The notes under the pieces: model-generated
Told to the model about the DNA's origin: nothing
Database searches by the model: none
What the model saw: the letters and a program-made list of their open reading frames with translations, nothing else
Assembly (NCBI GenBank): GCA_018820275.1
Contig: JAHJOO010000034.1
Coordinates: forward strand, 1-61,070
Length of the DNA stretch: 61,070 bases
Reading direction: 5' to 3'
Origin: Alphaproteobacteria bacterium
GTDB taxonomy: Bacteria > Pseudomonadota > Alphaproteobacteria > Caulobacterales > Caulobacteraceae
Translations under genes and position numbers: made by a program
Shown: positions 53,088-61,070 of the stretch, piece after piece
Numbering within the stretch: the stretch's first letter is position 1
Layout: the number at the start of each line of letters is the position of its first letter

Positions 53088-54098
53088 ATGCTCCGTCCCA
53101 GCCGCCGCGCCGTCGCCCTCGGGCTGGGCGCCATCGCCTTCCCCGCGCCCGTGCTCGGACGGGCGCAGGACCGCTTCGCCGCCGCCGCGGCCTATTCCGC
53201 CGGCAGCCGGGGCATTTCGATGCTGGTTCTGGAGGGCGGGCGCGAGGTGTTCCGCGACCATCCGCGCGGGCCGGAACGCCCGTTCGAGACGGCCAGCGGC
53301 ACCAAGAGCTTCAGCGGCGTGCTGGCCGCCGCCCTGGTCCAGGACGGCCTGCTTCGCCTCGACGAACGCTGCGCCGACACCCTGACGGAATGGCGCGGCG
53401 GGCCGGTCAGGGGCGCGGCGACGATCCGCAGCCTGCTTGACCTGTCGTCGGGGATCGGCGGCGGACCGATCGGGCGGCCGCCGTCCTATGCCGAGGCCGT
53501 GGCGGCGCCCGCCGTCGGCCAGGCCGGGACCTTCCGCTACGGCCCGCGGCCGTTCCAGGTCTTCGGCGAGATCGTGCGGCGCAAGCTGGAGGCGGCCGGC
53601 CGCCCCGCCGACGTCCTGGCCTTCCTCAAGTCGCGCCTGCTGGATCTCGCGGGCGTGCAGGTCGGGGCGTGGCAGCTGCGCGACGGCCAGCCCACCCTGC
53701 CCTCCGGCGCGGCCCTCACGGCGACCGAATGGGCGCGGTTCGGCCGGTTCGTCGCCGGAGGATGCCGGGTCGACGGCCGGCCCATCGTGGATACCGAAGC
53801 CCTTGCCGCCTGTTTCGCCTCCTCGCCGGCCAACCCCGGCTACGGCCTGACCTGGTGGCTGCTGCGGCCGGGCCTGATCCCGCCGGGGCCGCGCGCGGGC
53901 CTGGGCGAGGACGACATCTCGCGGCTCAAGGGGCTGGACGTGCGCATGGCCGCCGGCGCCGGCAACCAGCGCCTGTATCTGATCCCCGAGCGCGACCTCG
54001 TCGTGGTGCGTCAGGCCGACGGCATCGTCGAGGCCCTGCGCGGGCGCGGCGCCGACTGGTCGGACGTGGAGTTCCTGGTCCGGCTGCTCGGCCTCTAG
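53088..54098 (+). CDS. Exported serine hydrolase (class C beta-lactamase/PBP-like)
   Basis: A 336-aa protein with a signal peptide (about 1-24, RR near the start, ending VLGRAQ). The SxxK catalytic motif is SGTK (about residues 70-73) in ETASGTKSFSGVLAAAL. The second (YxN-like) motif is probably YGPRPF, and the third KTG-like strand is less clear. Family members are esterases, DD-peptidase-like or beta-lactamase-like; the missing clean third motif makes true beta-lactamase activity uncertain. ATG at 53088 has GGAGG upstream. Confidence 0.75.
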   Translation: MLRPSRRAVALGLGAIAFPAPVLGRAQDRFAAAAAYSAGSRGISMLVLEGGREVFRDHPRGPERPFETASGTKSFSGVLAAALVQDGLLRLDERCADTLTEWRGGPVRGAATIRSLLDLSSGIGGGPIGRPPSYAEAVAAPAVGQAGTFRYGPRPFQVFGEIVRRKLEAAGRPADVLAFLKSRLLDLAGVQVGAWQLRDGQPTLPSGAALTATEWARFGRFVAGGCRVDGRPIVDTEALAACFASSPANPGYGLTWWLLRPGLIPPGPRAGLGEDDISRLKGLDVRMAAGAGNQRLYLIPERDLVVVRQADGIVEALRGRGADWSDVEFLVRLLGL

Positions 54099-54346
54099 GG
54101 CCGCGGCCGGCGGGGGCGGTGCGGCGGCGGCGGCGGCAGGTCGTCGTCGCAGACGGTGTAGGCGTAGCCATGGCGGTCGTAGCGCGTCCAGCAGTCGTCA
54201 TCGAGGGCGACGGCCAGGGCGGCGACCTCTGCGCCCAGGGCCACGGCGTGCCAGAACAGGGGGTCGTCGAACGGTTCGTGGGCGCAGGCCGACAGGGACG
54301 CCGCGACGGCGAGGGCGGCGACGGGACGGGCGAGGCGACGGGTCAT
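54095..54346 (-). CDS. Small predicted lipoprotein
   Basis: An 83-aa protein with an N-terminal signal and lipobox LSAC (Cys21). The mature part has FDDPLFWHAVALGAEVAALA and DDDCWTRYDRHGYAYTVCDD, then a proline/arginine-rich tail PPPPHRPRRPRP. Two cysteines could form a disulfide. Its stop codon shares the 4-bp CTAG with the stop of the convergent serine hydrolase gene. Function unknown. Confidence 0.65.
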   Translation of the reverse strand: MTRRLARPVAALAVAASLSACAHEPFDDPLFWHAVALGAEVAALAVALDDDCWTRYDRHGYAYTVCDDDLPPPPPHRPRRPRP

Positions 54347-54379
54347 GGGCGGCTTCTCCTCCGCCGCCCGACCTAGGCC

Positions 54380-55369
54380 CTAGCCGCGGATTTCGCCCGT
54401 GACGGAAGGTGACGGAACCTGACCGCCGGCCGGGCCGACGGACTCCATCCCGGCCGCGCCCAGCGCTGCCTGAAGGGCCGGATCGGCCCGGGCCTCGGCC
54501 AGCAGCCAGTCGCGAAAGCGGGCGATCTTGCCGACCCGGCGACGCCCCTGCGGCCAGCACAGCCAGTAGGCCCAGCCGGGCACCAGCTCGACCGCCAGGT
54601 CGAACGGCCGCACCAGCAGGCCCGCCTCGATCTCGCGCGCGAACAGGATGGGGCTGGCCAGGGCCACGCCCTGATCGCCCAGCGCCGCCGCCACCTCCAG
54701 CGCCTGATAGTCGGCGCGCAGGCGCGACGGGGTCTGGCCGTCGGCGGGCACGCCGGCGGCGGCGAACCACACCGCCCATTCCTTCTCCAGTCCGATGCGC
54801 GGGGCGTTCAGCAGGTCCCTCGGCTCGCGCAGGCCCAGCCGCTCGACGCAGCGCGGGCTGCACAGGGGGGTGAAGACGCTGGGCATGACCTTGACCGCCT
54901 CCACCCCCGGCCAGTCGCCGGAGCCCGAGCGGATGCCGACGTCGAAGCCGTCGCGGCCCAGGTCGACCACGTGCGGCGCGGTGTCCAGCCGCACCGCCAG
55001 CTCGGGATGGGCCAGCTGGAACCCGCCCAGACGGGGCGCCAGCCACTGGGTCGCCAGCGTCGCCAGGGTCGTGATCGACAGGATGCCCACGTCCGCCTCG
55101 GTCAGGTCCAGGACGGCCCGCCGCAGCAGGGTCATGGCCTCGGTCGCCGCGCGCGACAGGCGCTCGCCGGCCTCGGTGGGGCGCACCTCGCGCGGCAGGC
55201 GGTGGAACAGGCTCTGGTTCAGCCGGCCCTCCAGCGCCTTGATCTGCCAGCTGACCGCGGCCTGGGTCATGCCCAGTTCCTGCGCCGCGCGCGTGAAGCT
55301 GTTCAGCCGCGCCGCCGCCTCGAACACGCGCAGCGAGGCCAGCGGGATGGAGGCGAGGGGATCGGGCAT
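54380..55369 (-). CDS. LysR-family transcriptional regulator (GcvA-like)
   Basis: A 329-aa regulator. The N-terminal HTH is IPLASLRVFEAAARLNSFTR, AAQELGMTQAAVSWQIKALE, RLNQSLFHRLPREVRPTEAG. The co-inducer domain follows (ILSITTLATLATQWLAPRLG, GVALASPILFAREIEAGLLV). GcvA-type layout with a short linker. ATG at 55369 has AAGGTGAG upstream; an in-frame ATG 60 nt earlier lies in the intergenic region. It diverges from a 43-aa gene, which may be its target. Confidence 0.93.
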   Translation of the reverse strand: MPDPLASIPLASLRVFEAAARLNSFTRAAQELGMTQAAVSWQIKALEGRLNQSLFHRLPREVRPTEAGERLSRAATEAMTLLRRAVLDLTEADVGILSITTLATLATQWLAPRLGGFQLAHPELAVRLDTAPHVVDLGRDGFDVGIRSGSGDWPGVEAVKVMPSVFTPLCSPRCVERLGLREPRDLLNAPRIGLEKEWAVWFAAAGVPADGQTPSRLRADYQALEVAAALGDQGVALASPILFAREIEAGLLVRPFDLAVELVPGWAYWLCWPQGRRRVGKIARFRDWLLAEARADPALQAALGAAGMESVGPAGGQVPSPSVTGEIRG

Positions 55370-55468
55370 AAGCTCACCTTGTTCGATGCTCGGAGACTCC
55401 CGTTTGTCGGGGTCGGCTTCCGCGGCCACTGTATGGGCATCGAAGGTCGCCGGTCAAAGGAGGGCGGG

Positions 55469-55600
55469 ATGGAAGAAATGCACCGTTCACATAAGGAGCC
55501 CGCGTGGGGCTGGATGGGCGTTCTGGCCGACTGGCGGCGCTCGCGCACGCGCCGCGTGCTGCGGAGCCAGAGCCGCTCGTCGGTGAAGCGCGGGCTCTAG
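55469..55600 (+). CDS. Small 43-aa basic protein divergent from LysR
   Basis: Open frame of 43 codons beginning MEEMHRSHKEPAWGWMGVLA and ending RRVLRSQSRSSVKRGL. It is preceded by a near-perfect AAAGGAGG site 5 nt before the ATG. The residues are strongly basic with tryptophans near the middle. No family recognised. Placement opposite a LysR gene suggests regulation by it. The stop overlaps that of the convergent flavoprotein gene by 4 bp. Confidence 0.55.
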   Translation: MEEMHRSHKEPAWGWMGVLADWRRSRTRRVLRSQSRSSVKRGL

Positions 55601-56502
55601 TCCCGCACCACCATCCCCTCGGCCCGCCGCAGCGCGTTGTGCGCGGCGGTGGCGGCCACCGCGGCCTCGGCCGTGGCCACGGCGATCTGGTTCAGCCCCC
55701 GGACCACGTCGCCGACCGCCCACAGCCCCGGAACGCTGGTGGCCTGGTGATCGTCCACCGCCAGCCGCCCGTCGTCGGCCCGCCGCGCGCCCAATCGCAC
55801 GGCCAGGTCGACGGCGGGCGTCGTGCCCAGCGCCGAGTAGACGTGGTCGAAGACCCGTTCGGCGCCGCCCGAGACGAGGCAGGTCGCGCGTTCCCCCTCC
55901 AGCCGCATCGCCTCGACCGGGCCGACCAGCACCTCCACCCCCAGCCGCGCGGCCTCCTCGGGCGAGGGGGACGGCCCTTCGCCGACGTGGATCAGGGTGA
56001 CCCGGTCGGAATAGGTGCGCAGGAAGGCCGCCTCGCGAAGGCCCATGGCGTCGTCGCCGATCACGGCCACGGCCTTGTCGGTGGCCTCGTAGCCGTCGCA
56101 GATCGGACAGATGCGGACCAGCGAGCGCTCGATCGCGTCGTCCACGCCCGGCAGGGGCGGACGGCGATCGACCACGCCCGTCGCCAGGATCACGGCGCGG
56201 GCGCGCAGCGCGCGGCCGTTCAGCCGCGCCACCAGGACCTCGCCGTCGCGGGTCAGCGTCTCGACGCGGCCGGCCTCGACGACGGCGCCGTACTCCTCCG
56301 CCTGGTCGGTCATCCGCTTCAGCATGGCGTCGCCGGTGATGCCCTCCGGGAAGCCGGGCATGTTGTGGCTGACCGGGATCCAGCAGGCCCGCGGCTTGCC
56401 GCCGTCGGCCACCCGCACCGAGCGCCGGAACCGCGCCAGATAGGTCGCCGCGGTCAGTCCCGCCGGTCCCGCGCCGATCACCAGGACGTCGACGGCGTTC
56501 AT
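55597..56502 (-). CDS. Thioredoxin reductase-like NAD(P)/FAD oxidoreductase
   Basis: A 301-aa flavoprotein. FAD dinucleotide motif VLVIGAGPAGLTAATYLARF (residues about 6-25), the CPICDGYEA redox-active pair (about 131-134), the NAD(P) motif VAVIGDDAMGLREAAFL and the C-terminal FAD motif VPGLWAVGDVVRGLNQIAVA. It resembles bacterial ferredoxin/TrxR-like proteins with a CPxC site; the thiol or disulfide partner is unknown. ATG overlaps the stop of the upstream DUF1176 gene (ATGA). Confidence 0.87.
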   Translation of the reverse strand: MNAVDVLVIGAGPAGLTAATYLARFRRSVRVADGGKPRACWIPVSHNMPGFPEGITGDAMLKRMTDQAEEYGAVVEAGRVETLTRDGEVLVARLNGRALRARAVILATGVVDRRPPLPGVDDAIERSLVRICPICDGYEATDKAVAVIGDDAMGLREAAFLRTYSDRVTLIHVGEGPSPSPEEAARLGVEVLVGPVEAMRLEGERATCLVSGGAERVFDHVYSALGTTPAVDLAVRLGARRADDGRLAVDDHQATSVPGLWAVGDVVRGLNQIAVATAEAAVAATAAHNALRRAEGMVVRD

Positions 56503-57548
56503 TCGACCACCGCCTCGTAGAGGACCGGCCAGTGGTCGGCGGGCAGGCCCCAGCACTCTTCCATTCCGGCCTCCCGGACCAGGACAAACCCCCGACCCGT
56601 CCAGACCCAGGTCCGGGCATAGCCGCAATCGCCGACGCCCCGTCCCTTGTCGAAGCTGGTCAGCAGCCCCGTCTCGGGATCGAAGTCGCCGTTGACGATG
56701 AAGGGCGTGGGCTCGCCCCGCGCGACGGGCAGACCCAGGGCATGGGCGTCGCGTCCCTCGGGATCGGCGATGAACAGGCGCGAGCCGGCGTTGTAGGCGC
56801 CGCGATAACACGGCACCTCCCACAACAGGTCCTCCATGCCGATGCGCCAGGTCCGGGCCTGCCCGTCCGGCACGTCGACGCGGCACTCCTTGACGGCGTC
56901 CAGCGCCTCCAGCGCCGCCGGAACGGGTCGCTCCTCGCCCGCGCCGCCACCGGGAACGGGCAGCGCCTTGACCCGGGGCCGGGTCGGGCCCTCCGGCACG
57001 GTCCCGGCGGGGCGGTCGCCGCGCCGGACCAGGGCGGTCGGGGTGTCCAGCCGGCCCTGCCGTTCGTCGATCCACAGCAGGGCCGCCGCTGCTCCGCTCA
57101 GGGACACCGGCCGGACGCGCCCGACCGCCGTCACGGCGGCGCGGCGCCCCTGGGTCAGGGCCGCGACCGCCGACGGGTCGAGCGCGACGGCCTGGCCGTC
57201 GACGGTCAGACCGGGGTTCGACGCCGGTTCCCCGGTCTGGAAATCCACCGCGCCGAACGAGACGACGGGCCGCGCCTCCGGTCCGGGCTCGATGTCGACC
57301 TTCAGCCACCCGCCCTCGCCCGCCATCCCGGTCAGGGCCACGCAGCGTCCGGCGTTGTCGCAGGCGGCCATCCAGTCGCGGAACACGCGCACCTGCGGCG
57401 CGGCTCCCGCCGCCGCGGTCGCCGCCGCGGACGGATCGGAGCCCGTCTCCACCGCGGGGGTGGACGCCTTCGGGGCGGGCTCTTCCGCGGGCGGGGCGCA
57501 GGCCGCCAGCGCCAGCGCCAGCGCGGCCGTCGTCGTGATGCGGATCAT
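56499..57548 (-). CDS. Lipoprotein with DUF1176-type domain
   Basis: A 349-aa protein with a lipobox LAAC (Cys17) and an Ala/Pro-rich linker. The DUF1176 pattern includes FRDWMAACDNAGRCVALTGM at the start and, later, VPCYRGAYNAGSRLFIADPE, IVNGDFDPETGLLTSFDKGR and GVGDCGYARTWVWTGRGFVL. These proteins are periplasmic or membrane-attached with conserved cysteines; function unknown. It lies upstream of and coupled to the TrxR-like gene (4-bp overlap), suggesting a shared redox role. Confidence 0.8.
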   Translation of the reverse strand: MIRITTTAALALALAACAPPAEEPAPKASTPAVETGSDPSAAATAAAGAAPQVRVFRDWMAACDNAGRCVALTGMAGEGGWLKVDIEPGPEARPVVSFGAVDFQTGEPASNPGLTVDGQAVALDPSAVAALTQGRRAAVTAVGRVRPVSLSGAAAALLWIDERQGRLDTPTALVRRGDRPAGTVPEGPTRPRVKALPVPGGGAGEERPVPAALEALDAVKECRVDVPDGQARTWRIGMEDLLWEVPCYRGAYNAGSRLFIADPEGRDAHALGLPVARGEPTPFIVNGDFDPETGLLTSFDKGRGVGDCGYARTWVWTGRGFVLVREAGMEECWGLPADHWPVLYEAVVE

Positions 57549-57577
57549 GGTGTCGCCCCTGTCGGCGCGCGACCCGG

Positions 57578-57790
57578 TCAGGCCTTGCGCAGTTCCTGCG
57601 GCCGGTGCGCGGCGCGGGCGCCGGTCTTGCCGCTTTCGACCAGATACTCCGGATTGTCCGGCGACGCCGCAACCTTGTGGCCCTTGATCTGAGTCGGACG
57701 GGTCAGTTTGCGCACCACCTTGCCCGTGGTCGTGCCCTGGCTGTGGCCCCACGTCACCGCGTCGCCCGTCTTGAAGGTCTTGTCGCTCAT
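57578..57790 (-). CDS. DUF2945 (hypervirulence-associated TUDOR-like) protein
   Basis: A 70-aa basic protein: FKTGDAVTWGHSQGTTTGKV at the N-terminus, TQIKGHKVAASPDNPEYLVE and the C-terminal SGKTGARAAHRPQELRKA. This matches DUF2945, small proteins widely found in bacteria with stress or hypervirulence annotation. Start at 57790 overlaps the stop of the 42-aa gene upstream (ATGA), so the two are coupled. Confidence 0.85.
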   Translation of the reverse strand: MSDKTFKTGDAVTWGHSQGTTTGKVVRKLTRPTQIKGHKVAASPDNPEYLVESGKTGARAAHRPQELRKA

Positions 57791-57915
57791 GCCGCCGGTT
57801 CCTTTCGCTCGTGCTCAGCGAGCACGAGGCGCATCAGTTCCGGATCGACCAGCGGCGGCGGTTCGCAGAAGGCCAGAATCCATCGCTCGACCAGGCGGTC
57901 GATCTCTTCGCTCAT
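57787..57915 (-). CDS. Small 42-aa acidic/helical protein coupled to DUF2945
   Basis: A frame of 42 codons: MSEEIDRLVERWILAFCEPP, then LMRLVLAEHERKEPAA. It looks like one or two amphipathic helices with a proline turn. The stop TGA overlaps the ATG of the DUF2945 gene in ATGA, the same arrangement as real operon pairs nearby, and codon use is G/C-ending. Function unknown; it may pair with DUF2945. Confidence 0.6.
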   Translation of the reverse strand: MSEEIDRLVERWILAFCEPPPLVDPELMRLVLAEHERKEPAA

Positions 57916-58098
57916 ATATCGTTCCCCGACTTCAAGGGGGACGCAATGCGCGGCGTGCGCCGGGGTTCAGCTTGGCCGGACAAGGCGATTTCAGGGCAGG
58001 GTTAAGGGCCGCGCCCGCCGTCGTTGCGCCGTGCCTTTGCGCCCTTCGCCGGTGGTCGCTATACCGCCCGCCAACTCCCCTCTCGAACAGGACACGCC

Positions 58099-59319
58099 AT
58101 GGCCAGGATCAAGGTCGCCAACCCCATCGTCGACATCGACGGCGACGAGATGACCCGCATCATCTGGCAGATGATCAAGGACAAGCTGGTCTTCCCGTTC
58201 CTGGACCTGGAGCTGGACTACTACGACCTGGGCATGGAGCACCGCGACGCCACCGACGACCAGGTGACGATCGACGCCGCCAAGGCGATCCAGAAGCACG
58301 GCGTCGGCGTGAAGTGCGCCACCATCACCCCCGACGAGGCGCGGGTGAAGGAGTTCGGCCTGAAGAAGATGTGGAAGTCGCCCAACGGCACCATCCGCAA
58401 CATTCTGGGCGGCGTGGTCTTCCGCGAGCCGATCATCTGCTCGAACGTGCCGCGTCTGGTGCCCGGCTGGACCCAGCCGATCGTGGTCGGCCGTCATGCC
58501 TTCGGCGACCAGTACAAGGCCACCGACTTCCTGGTCCCCGGTCCCGGCAAGCTGATGATGACCTTCACCGGCGACGACGGCCAGGTCATCGAACACGAGG
58601 TGTTCCAGTTCCCCTCGGCCGGCGTGGCCATGGGCATGTACAACCTCGACGACTCGATCACCGAGTTCGCCCGCGCCAGCTTCTCGTTCGGCCTGCAGCG
58701 CAACTTCCCGGTCTATCTGTCGACCAAGAACACCATCCTGAAAGCCTATGACGGCCGCTTCAAGGACATCTTCCAGAAGGTGTTCGACGAGGAGTTCGCC
58801 GACCGGTTCAAGGCCGCCGGCCTGACCTATGAGCACCGCCTGATCGACGACATGGTGGCCGCGGCCATCAAGTGGTCGGGCGGCTTCGTCTGGGCGTGCA
58901 AGAACTACGACGGCGACGTCCAGTCCGACGTGGTGGCGCAGGGCTTCGGCTCGCTGGGCCTGATGACCTCGGTGCTGATGACGCCGGACGGCAAGGTGCT
59001 GGAATCCGAGGCCGCCCACGGCACGGTGACCCGCCACTACCGCCAACACCAGAAGGGCGAGGCGACCTCGACCAACTCCATCGCCTCGATCTTCGCCTGG
59101 ACGCGGGGCTTCGCGCACCGCGCCAAGCTGGACGACAACGCCGAGCTGGCCCGCTTCGCCGCGACGCTGGAGCGCGTCGTCGTCGAGACCGTCGAGGCCG
59201 GCCACATGACCAAGGACCTGGCGCTCCTCGTCGGCGACCAGCAGGGCTGGCTGACCACCGAGGGCTTCCTCGACAAGGTCGCCGAGAACCTGACGGCGGA
59301 GATGGCCAGGGCGGCGTAA
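58099..59319 (+). CDS. icd: NADP-dependent isocitrate dehydrogenase (eukaryotic-type)
   Basis: A 406-aa TCA-cycle enzyme converting isocitrate to 2-oxoglutarate and CO2 with NADPH. The N-terminus is [20 protein letters not shown]; substrate-binding [13 protein letters not shown], the catalytic [20 protein letters not shown] and nucleotide loop [14 protein letters not shown] match the dimeric subfamily II found in mitochondria and alphaproteobacteria. ATG at 58099; upstream extension to 58024 is not family-like. Strong intrinsic terminator follows. Confidence 0.96.
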   Translation: MARIKVANPIVDIDGDEMTRIIWQMIKDKLVFPFLDLELDYYDLGMEHRDATDDQVTIDAAKAIQKHGVGVKCATITPDEARVKEFGLKKMWKSPNGTIRNILGGVVFREPIICSNVPRLVPGWTQPIVVGRHAFGDQYKATDFLVPGPGKLMMTFTGDDGQVIEHEVFQFPSAGVAMGMYNLDDSITEFARASFSFGLQRNFPVYLSTKNTILKAYDGRFKDIFQKVFDEEFADRFKAAGLTYEHRLIDDMVAAAIKWSGGFVWACKNYDGDVQSDVVAQGFGSLGLMTSVLMTPDGKVLESEAAHGTVTRHYRQHQKGEATSTNSIASIFAWTRGFAHRAKLDDNAELARFAATLERVVVETVEAGHMTKDLALLVGDQQGWLTTEGFLDKVAENLTAEMARAA

Positions 59320-59345
59320 AGCCGCCTTCGGTGCCGGACCGATCA

Positions 59346-59369
59346 AGGGGGCCGCGAGGCCCCCTTTTT
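59346..59369 (+). terminator. Intrinsic terminator of icd
   Basis: GGGGGCC (59347-59353) and GGCCCCC (59358-59364) form a 7-bp GC stem with a GCGA tetraloop followed by TTTTT (59365-59369). It lies 27 nt after the icd stop and abuts the convergent cckA stop codon. Confidence 0.92.
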
Positions 59370-61070
59370 CATCCCCCGCGGAGCTCCTGCTTCACGCGTT
59401 CGGCCAGGGTCTTGATGTCCAGCGGCTTGGGCAGGAAGGACACGCCGACCTCGTCCTGCAGCAGGTCCGAGAAGTCGCTCTCGGCATAGCCCGAGATGAA
59501 CATCACCGGCGCGTCGCCCAGGAAGGGCCGGGCCTTCTTCAGCAGGGCGGGGCCGTCCAGGCCGGGCATGATGACGTCGGAGATCAGCATGTCGATCGTG
59601 CCGGCGTGCTCCTCGGCCAGGATCAGGGCCTCCTCGCCGTCGGCCGCCTCGATCACGTCATAGCCACGCTGGCGCAGCAGGCGGGCGGCGATGCCGCGCA
59701 CGGCGGCCTCGTCCTCGACGAACAGGATGCGGCCCGATCCGGCCAGGTCGCGCGGCGCCTTGGCGACCTTCTCGACCACCGGCGTCTCGGCCAGGTCCGC
59801 GGCCGCGGCCTCGGGCAGGAAGATGCGGAAGGCCGCGCCGGCGCCCTCGAGGTTGGCCACATTGATGTGCCCGCCGGCCTGCTCGACGATGCCGTAGACG
59901 GTGGCCAGGCCCATGCCCGTGCCCTCGTTCACCGCCTTGGTGGTGAAGAAGGGCTCGAAGATCTTGTCGAGGATCTCGGGCGGCACGCCCGGGCCGGTAT
60001 CGGACACCTCGATCAGGGCGACGGCCTCAGACGCGGGATGCGACCAGCCCATCTGGCGCGCCTGATCGGCGGTCAGACGCCGGGTGCGGATGGTGACGAC
60101 GCCGGCGCCCGGCTCGACCACGCCGCGCATGGCGTCGCGCGCGTTGACGGCCAGGTTCATGACCGCCGTCTCCAGCTGGCTCTTGTCGGCCAGCACGACC
60201 GGCAGGTCGCGGCCGTGGTCGGTCTCCAGCCGCACGTCCTCGCGCAGCAGGCGGCGCAGCAGGACGGCGAACTCGCCCACCAGCTCGCCCAGGTCCAGCC
60301 GCTCGCGCCGCACCGTCGACTTGCGCGAGAAGGCCAGCAGCTTGCGCACCAGATCGGCGGCGCGCACCGCGGTCTGCCGGATCTCGTTCAGCCCCTCATA
60401 GGACGGGTCGCCGACCGGATGCCGCTCCAGCAGGCCCGACAGCTGCAGCTGGATGGCGGTCAGCAGATTGTTGAAGTCGTGCGCCACGCCCCCGGCCAGC
60501 TGGCCCACGGCCTGCATCTTCTGGGCCTGGGTGAGCTGCATCTCCATCGACTTCTGGGCCGTGGCGTCGAACAGCCAGATGCGCCGGCCCTCGCCCTCCG
60601 GCGCGACGTACAGATGCAGGATCCGCTCCGGATGGGCCCGGGGCTGCAGCTCGATCGGGCCCGAGGACCCGGCCTCCAGCCGCGCCCGCGCCTCGGTCAC
60701 GCCCGCCGGGTCGAACAGGTGGCCGAAGGCGGCGTCGCGGGCGGCCGCCGGTCCGGTCAGCTCGGCCAGGGCGGCGTTCGGCGCGGTCAACCGGCCCGCG
60801 AACAGGTCGTCGCCCGTGATCACCGCCGAGCCGAACGGCGCGCCGGCCGCCATGGCCCGGGCCTCGCCCGTGTCGACGCGAAGCGGGGCCGCCCGCACGG
60901 GCTCCGACGTGGGGGCCAGCAGCGCGTCCGGGGCGGCGCGCAGCAGGAAGCGGTCCTCGCCCGCCCGGCCGATGACGACCTCGATGTCGCGGGCGCCGAC
61001 CGAGACGATGGCGCGCCCCTCGCCGCCGCGGCGCGCCTCGGCGAAGGCGGCGTACAGCGCCTGTCCGCCC
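59369..61070 (-). CDS. cckA: Cell-cycle hybrid histidine kinase CckA, C-terminal part (5' truncated by window edge)
   Basis: About 567 residues; the frame is open to the right edge. It begins within a PAS-like region ([14 protein letters not shown] ... [16 protein letters not shown]). His[20 protein letters not shown], the phosphoacceptor His in AHDFNN. HATPase: [12 protein letters not shown] (N box), [26 protein letters not shown]-terminal receiver: [20 protein letters not shown], phospho-Asp in [12 protein letters not shown], and [15 protein letters not shown]. This is the CckA architecture, the membrane kinase that feeds phosphate to ChpT (encoded at 37695-38342). Confidence 0.95.
   Translation of the reverse strand, partial: GGQALYAAFAEARRGGEGRAIVSVGARDIEVVIGRAGEDRFLLRAAPDALLAPTSEPVRAAPLRVDTGEARAMAAGAPFGSAVITGDDLFAGRLTAPNAALAELTGPAAARDAAFGHLFDPAGVTEARARLEAGSSGPIELQPRAHPERILHLYVAPEGEGRRIWLFDATAQKSMEMQLTQAQKMQAVGQLAGGVAHDFNNLLTAIQLQLSGLLERHPVGDPSYEGLNEIRQTAVRAADLVRKLLAFSRKSTVRRERLDLGELVGEFAVLLRRLLREDVRLETDHGRDLPVVLADKSQLETAVMNLAVNARDAMRGVVEPGAGVVTIRTRRLTADQARQMGWSHPASEAVALIEVSDTGPGVPPEILDKIFEPFFTTKAVNEGTGMGLATVYGIVEQAGGHINVANLEGAGAAFRIFLPEAAAADLAETPVVEKVAKAPRDLAGSGRILFVEDEAAVRGIAARLLRQRGYDVIEAADGEEALILAEEHAGTIDMLISDVIMPGLDGPALLKKARPFLGDAPVMFISGYAESDFSDLLQDEVGVSFLPKPLDIKTLAERVKQELRGG

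Overview
The window is about 61 kb of uniformly GC-rich chromosomal DNA from an alphaproteobacterium of the Caulobacterales, most like Brevundimonas or a close relative of Caulobacter. The main evidence is gene content: a tad/cpa pilus tail, ChpT beside a CheY-like regulator and a CheR, a CckA hybrid kinase, CdnL/CarD, short flagellar operons (fliOP, flgBC-fliE) and a CtrA-like TTAA-N7-TTTAG site. Genus assignment is inference from protein signatures; no database search was run.

Layout. 1-2.5 kb: end of cpaF/tadA plus tadB and tadC. 2.5-9 kb: a ferredoxin-MFS-SRPBCC operon, an M20 amidohydrolase, dapE, and a cupin-MFS pair. 9-14.3 kb: a mosaic palindromic element, an alpha/beta hydrolase, a membrane protein coupled to an XRE regulator, and two tandem M1 metallopeptidases. 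14.4-21.2 kb: rpmB, a DUF3617-like protein, carD, fdxA, an S4 protein coupled to an MFS gene, a Suv3/MgpS-type helicase and a tRNA-Arg(CCT). 21.2-25.2 kb: a DUF983 protein, a 39-aa CxxC peptide, a 968-aa secreted repeat protein and HU. 25.3-27.7 kb: flagellar genes fliO-fliP diverging from flgB-flgC-fliE.

27.7-37.5 kb: a secreted amidohydrolase, a small membrane protein, a LuxR-type/membrane-protein locus that appears split across frames, a VOC protein, prfC, an Ig-like protein, an Old Yellow Enzyme reductase, a helical-repeat protein, a lipoprotein with unusual base composition, and cysQ. 37.5-43.2 kb: a large inverted repeat, chpT, a response regulator, cheR, an M28 membrane peptidase and a GNAT-nitrilase fusion. 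43.2-51 kb: two bacterial-PH membrane proteins, recA, a DCC oxidoreductase, alaS and two DUF2939-like proteins. 51-61 kb: a DUF885 protein, a serine hydrolase, a LysR regulator, a TrxR-like flavoprotein with a DUF1176 lipoprotein, a DUF2945 gene coupled to a 42-aa gene, icd and the C-terminal part of cckA.

Functionally the window combines housekeeping genes (recA, alaS, prfC, rpmB, icd, dapE) with cell-cycle phosphorelay parts (CckA and ChpT, which hand phosphate to CtrA and CpdR in Caulobacter), polar organelles whose genes that relay commonly controls (pilus, flagellum), and an unusual number of exported peptidases or hydrolases. There is no CRISPR array, transposase, integrase or prophage. 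The most notable non-routine signals are palindromic elements at gene junctions, a tRNA-Arg with a swapped C19-G56 tertiary pair, and an overlapping-frame locus at 29.9-30.8 kb.
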